From PALSA-350 sp963834445 (GTDB lineage Bacteria; Acidobacteriota; Terriglobia; Terriglobales; Acidobacteriaceae): a DNA stretch of 64,000 nt. Below, piece by piece: positions 61,501-64,000 of this stretch; the first letter of the stretch is position 1, and each line of letters begins with the position of its first letter. The position numbers were made by a program, and so were the translations under genes. Under the pieces are notes generated by a model that was not told the origin of the DNA, searched no databases, and saw only the letters and a list, made by a program, of their open reading frames with translations. The DNA is taken from assembly GCA_963834445.1 (NCBI GenBank), contig CAWIBU010000001.1, positions 248,001 through 312,000 of the forward strand. The letters are read 5' to 3'.

Positions 61501-63146
61501 TGCAGGGACCGCGACTGCAGATCGGTAGGCAAAAGCATGGCGAGTTGCTGGTTCTGGAAGCCATTGGTGACGGGCCCATTGGTCGGCGCGTAGTCGCTTT
61601 CGGACACAAGCCAGCTGCCCGGAGCCTGATTGGGCGCCGGCGGGGGCGGTGGAAAGGCAGCAGGTACGTTCACATCGTAAATGCGGATGTGCGGCGCGCG
61701 ATCATGACCCTCCGCCGTGTAGGTGGCTACTTGTAATCCGGGGTTGTACGTCCCATCGGAGTTCTGGTTGTCGAAGTTGCCCACCTGCACGTCGTAGAGC
61801 AGGGCGTGATCGACGATCAAAGGCGTGTAAGATTCCCAGGCAAACTGACCCAGGTTTCCTTGATTGCTTCCCGTTGCCAGAAAGGTTCCCACCTCGATCT
61901 GCCCAAAGGGATTTCCGGTGTCAATTCCCTCGAGCGCGATGCCAATCACCAACTGTTCCAGCGTCGGTTTGGGCCAGTTTGCCAGGGGCGCTGGGTGGGC
62001 AAACACGCCTGAGACGTATCCGTTGGGAGGCTTTGGGAACTGGAAAAACGGAGTTGAGCCCGATTGGACCATTACCTGCGCACTGAACGTGCCGTTGGAC
62101 TGCGGCGTGATCTGGACTGGAATCACGCTGACGATATTCAAAAGGTTGGTGTTTGAACTGAACAGCGCTCCCACGATCGCCAGGTCCGCATTAGTCTGGC
62201 AATTCGAGCCGCAGTCGCGAAAGCGCCCGGCAACCATGGTTACATTGCCGGTCAGCGTATAGGCCGCCGGTAAGACATAGGTACCGGTCTGGGTGATGGT
62301 CAGCGAGTTGGGATCGACCGCATAAAAAGCGATCGTCTCATTATCGTTCATCAGGATCGCAATCTCATCGCGGCCATCATTATTGAAATCACCGACAGCG
62401 ATGGCGCTGGGATTCGGTCTGAGGAGGTTAGCCTGGATGAACTCCGGCCCCATCGTCACCAGGGCGTCCTCATTGTTCGGATCGGCGGCGGCAACCACCC
62501 GCATGCCCCAGTTAATGCTGGTGCTCGATGCGTAGTAGGCCAGGGTAGCGGCATACCCAGTGCCGGCAAAGTTGCCCATCGCCACCTGGACATTGACCGT
62601 GCCGCCCGGTTGGAAGTTGTTGGTGAGCGAGACCGCGGTATTCCACCCCGAGCGATTGTCGAGGAACGTAAGCCGAAAATAGGTCTCGACCGGCGCGATT
62701 ATCGCAACCGTGTCATTCGTCGTATTGAACATTTTGCCGGACGCTTCCGACGCAAGGACTCCGCTGCTGAAGTTGAAGGTTCCGGGAGCAGTCGACTGGG
62801 TGAAGGATTGATCCACGGCCTGGGAATCGACTGCCGAGTTGCCGGTAAACAGATCAGACGTCTGCGTATTGAGAGAACCATTCCCTTGCAGACTGACCTG
62901 GAGCAACTGCAGATCCTGATCCTGAAGCAGATATTTCTGGTTTCCGAGCACGTCCTGAACGCCGGTCATGGATTGGGCTCCCTGGTCGATGGAGAGCGAC
63001 TGCGTCTGCGCCGCCGCGTCGGCAGCCGGGAAGAGCGTCGCGGCCAAAGCGATGGTGGCCACCACAAGCCGCCATTTACCCGACAGAAGAGGACGATCGC
63101 AGCGGCACAGCCGCGACGAAGCCTTACACACGCAATCTCGATTCAA
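58509..63146 (-). CDS. Giant secreted multi-domain protein: FG-GAP propeller, Ser/Thr-rich beta region, Ig-like C-terminus
   Basis: About 1545 residues, starting at a TTG (63146) with GGAG 9 nt upstream and followed by a signal peptide ending ADAAAQ near residue 47; a GTG at 63131 is an alternative. Residues of about 60-560 form a propeller-like region with an FG-GAP calcium loop (FNNDGRDE near 252). Residues 619-870 hold Ser/Thr-rich alternating strands (GFSFSSSSKTETKRSSTTSW, then VSATTGFSDYVFYSQKRMNM). CARDB/Ig-like domains follow to about 1270, then a helical segment. The last Ig-like domain (about 1375-1545) is split by two hydrophobic stretches near 1460-1508 (ACLLLLGLSALSFALLAR; WLCLLLVMCLGGVIGCG). 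The function is unknown; a cell-surface or adhesive role is inferred. Confidence 0.8.
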   Translation of the reverse strand: MNRDCVCKASSRLCRCDRPLLSGKWRLVVATIALAATLFPAADAAAQTQSLSIDQGAQSMTGVQDVLGNQKYLLQDQDLQLLQVSLQGNGSLNTQTSDLFTGNSAVDSQAVDQSFTQSTAPGTFNFSSGVLASEASGKMFNTTNDTVAIIAPVETYFRLTFLDNRSGWNTAVSLTNNFQPGGTVNVQVAMGNFAGTGYAATLAYYASSTSINWGMRVVAAADPNNEDALVTMGPEFIQANLLRPNPSAIAVGDFNNDGRDEIAILMNDNETIAFYAVDPNSLTITQTGTYVLPAAYTLTGNVTMVAGRFRDCGSNCQTNADLAIVGALFSSNTNLLNIVSVIPVQITPQSNGTFSAQVMVQSGSTPFFQFPKPPNGYVSGVFAHPAPLANWPKPTLEQLVIGIALEGIDTGNPFGQIEVGTFLATGSNQGNLGQFAWESYTPLIVDHALLYDVQVGNFDNQNSDGTYNPGLQVATYTAEGHDRAPHIRIYDVNVPAAFPPPPPAPNQAPGSWLVSESDYAPTNGPVTNGFQNQQLAMLLPTDLQSRSLQLGPATVVTIPTQVQPDLVLGIPPMHVAWIAPHISISQLDEPTCTDANTPCLLNLTVLPSQPPAVNSTGFAAGFSFSSSSKTETKRSSTTSWGVSVLSKVGLKYSWGNDFVGGSVGFKSATKYTHDHSVQKTYDHYTGKTSSVSATTGFSDYVFYSQKRMNMYYYPVIGNSDCSGGACNPQYVEFSVPDQVQHGAMNGNVLWWYQPVHQPGNVLSYPLDTAQLQQSFSDTIVPLTTDPPTCLGFGTSNTNYSTTWTSGSSSGTTTGNANALSENVTFSFSDHTGVEGVNLGKFNYSLSVGGNGSFSSLNENYSSLSSSQGLVVTVPAFKNITTTCCGYGWGDLVFGLKNTASPSAQTPTDLVTDPDGNPVPASNATTGPMFVGFFADVLGNKPGGLSGCGVSFPWWQNVYTMPDVALNHPSRWDWHENSETVTFNAPSNPQQVNVLSQPFYEMKGFFISKQGDPTPAPNLPSATAGDQLNLTVRVYNYSVVDTTAPVHVRVYGQLYSQATGTLTGNAFEIGETTIASIPGFKSQSTGSASYLPNWTTATVPFDTTTYANDYLVFWTVVWMQDASGNLAAEMPDKGLTAIPGANIANISDIPYEAHSNNVGLYGDYHQFYIAPQIAPGATQNPGTLQGATIQAAAQGILNQRIPVTISVTSAPGAPADGINVTYYDGDPANNGALLDVQRITHIEPGMLYVLNDRFLPKVCGVHTLYASAWIDGQAQVQASSPVNVTGSATDLVQSLIAATSRVSFLDPAVQQTLLTSLNSALSAFESGQTAAGNQMLGSYVQALSGATGHAVSQQDGGVLIAQAGDVLGCGPLGFTLTASPNTVTVNPGGSGQYSIALTPTGDFKGPVQVSCSGAPKNTGCTISEQTVTLDGVTQQHLLLTVTTAGTASAVSAAGLSGSAPRSGMRRLACLLLLGLSALSFALLARMRSRCASWLCLLLVMCLGGVIGCGSTGIQDTTATPAGAYSLFVHATSGNVTQDALMLLYVK

Positions 63147-63453
63147 CGGTGGGAACTCCGTGGGCGCCGAGCGATTCTCATCAAGCGACCTGAGTCCCGT
63201 GAGCGGCCTGGTTAAGATTTGTCGGGGAAGCAAAGTCAATATAGCCGATGGGGATTGCGCTTTCAAGAGACTCGCACGACGGGTGCCGGCAGAGCCATGA
63301 TTTTGAAGGCGGAGCGCGCCGGACCAGCGCAACCGATCAGAGACGCCGGAGATCCGAGCAGGGCTGTCATGTGTAGCGTGGAAGGCAAGATGGGGCACCC
63401 GGAGATTTGTGGCTGGGACGGGAGGATTGTAAATTGCTTTGCTTCCTTGAGTG
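63147..63453. other. Spacer between thiE and the giant secreted protein
   Basis: 307 bp without a supported gene. The minus-strand frame of the giant protein remains open here, but the encoded sequence is Arg/Ser-rich, lacks a ribosome site and precedes the signal peptide, so I treat it as untranslated. GATGGGGCACCCGGAG at 63389-63404 resembles part of the family C repeat. Confidence 0.5.
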
Positions 63454-64000
63454 CTACGTCGCAGCAACGCTGGGCGCGCCCAGGCGCGCGACAAACTCTT
63501 CCACGATCTTCTGTGTCGAGATTTCTCCAATTGGTATCAGATCCGAGATCAGCGCGACCGAATCGGCCCCGGCTTCGATCACGGCAGCGCAGTTCGAGCG
63601 CGTGATGCCGCCAATCGCAACCAGCGGTTTCGTAGTCAGCGCGCGAGCCGCACGCACTCCCTGCAGACCGACCACAGGATCGGGATCCTGCTTGGATGAC
63701 GTCGCGAACACGGGCCCGATGGCCAGGTAGTCCGCAGCGCTCATGGCCGCGCTGACAAGCTGGCGTTCCCCATGCGTGGACACGCCGATCAGGATGTCTG
63801 GTCCCAAAATTGCTCTCGCGTCCGCGGCAGAATGATCCTGCTGCCCCACGTGGACGCCTTCATAATGCGCGGCGCGCAGCAGCGAAACGCGATCGTTCAG
63901 GATCAGGCAACTATTGGACGAGGGAAAGATCTGGCGTAGCCGCGCAGCCCGCTCCAGAAGTAGTTCGTCGGACGCTTCTTTATCGCGGTATTGCAGAAAG
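63454..64000 (-). CDS. thiE: Thiamine-phosphate synthase, 5' end outside the window
   Basis: Joins HMP pyrophosphate and thiazole phosphate to thiamine phosphate. The visible 182 codons include the start of the TIM barrel (LQYRDKEASDELLLERAARL), LILNDRV, HYEGVHVGQQD (a GxHxGQ-type motif), GVSTH, the phosphate-site ADYLAIGPVFATSSK and the late VAIGGITRSN. The frame is open at base 64000, so the first 10-20 residues are missing. It is oriented toward the giant secreted gene with a 307-bp spacer; no other thi genes are visible. Confidence 0.95.
   Translation of the reverse strand, partial: FLQYRDKEASDELLLERAARLRQIFPSSNSCLILNDRVSLLRAAHYEGVHVGQQDHSAADARAILGPDILIGVSTHGERQLVSAAMSAADYLAIGPVFATSSKQDPDPVVGLQGVRAARALTTKPLVAIGGITRSNCAAVIEAGADSVALISDLIPIGEISTQKIVEEFVARLGAPSVAAT

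Noticed and set aside
63147..63530. N-terminal extension of the giant secreted protein to 63530
   Set aside because: The added 128 residues are Arg/Ser-rich without ribosome site and would bury the signal peptide in the middle of the protein.

Overview
The window is a chromosomal segment of a GC-rich, aerobic, heterotrophic Gram-negative bacterium, most likely a member of the Acidobacteriota (class Terriglobia or close). This assignment is an inference. It rests on the mix of families: a VWFA-related secreted protein, a DUF5916 outer-membrane protein, a giant secreted protein whose C-terminal Ig-like domain is interrupted by hydrophobic segments, a long cytochrome b subunit with a FrdA-like flavoprotein, and many palindromic intergenic repeats. 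No rRNA, tRNA, CRISPR array or transposase gene was found.

Layout. Bases 1-3680 (minus) hold a truncated DUF5916 outer-membrane protein and a class C beta-lactamase-like serine hydrolase. Bases 3962-9473 (plus) are a carbon-use operon: a secreted GH32 fructan hydrolase, then glpK, glpD and glpF. The glpF stop overlaps the start of a BMP-type substrate-binding protein, which continues (after a palindromic repeat) into a two-domain ABC ATPase and two permeases; a purine-deaminase-like amidohydrolase faces this transporter across a 49-bp perfect inverted repeat. Bases 15811-20982 carry a TPR protein, an endonuclease III-like glycosylase, rdgB and sdhCAB; an M19 dipeptidase and two cyclophilins follow to 23772.

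The most distinctive locus is 23781-32098: a complete quinohemoprotein amine dehydrogenase (QHNDH) system. It has the diheme alpha subunit (qhpA), the radical SAM thioether-forming enzyme (qhpD), the small CTQ-bearing gamma subunit with leader (qhpC), the propeller beta subunit (qhpB), an ABC exporter (qhpF), a subtilisin-like leader protease (qhpE) and, divergently, a flavin monooxygenase resembling qhpG. The gamma subunit keeps every residue needed for three Cys-Asp/Glu thioether crosslinks and for the Cys-Trp cofactor.

Bases 32367-41032 (mostly minus) carry gmhA, mdh and icd, an SCO1-like copper chaperone, a DMT-type exporter, and the rpsO-pnp operon. Bases 41501-46467 (minus) carry a DHA2 drug exporter, a dienelactone hydrolase, and a fliA-flgM sigma/anti-sigma pair followed by a small conserved protein translationally coupled to a VWFA-related protein. 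After this come lexA (apparently leaderless), trxA, thrC-thrB, a molybdate regulator with modABC, murB, a bacilliredoxin, a DUF1440 protein, an aquaporin Z, an amino acid permease, a 1545-residue secreted multi-domain protein, and a truncated thiE.

Functionally the window combines central metabolism (TCA enzymes mdh, icd, sdhCAB; glycerol; threonine), periplasmic amine oxidation, nutrient uptake and stress regulation. The intergenic spaces hold at least four families of palindromic repeats, two of them present in several copies or partial copies.
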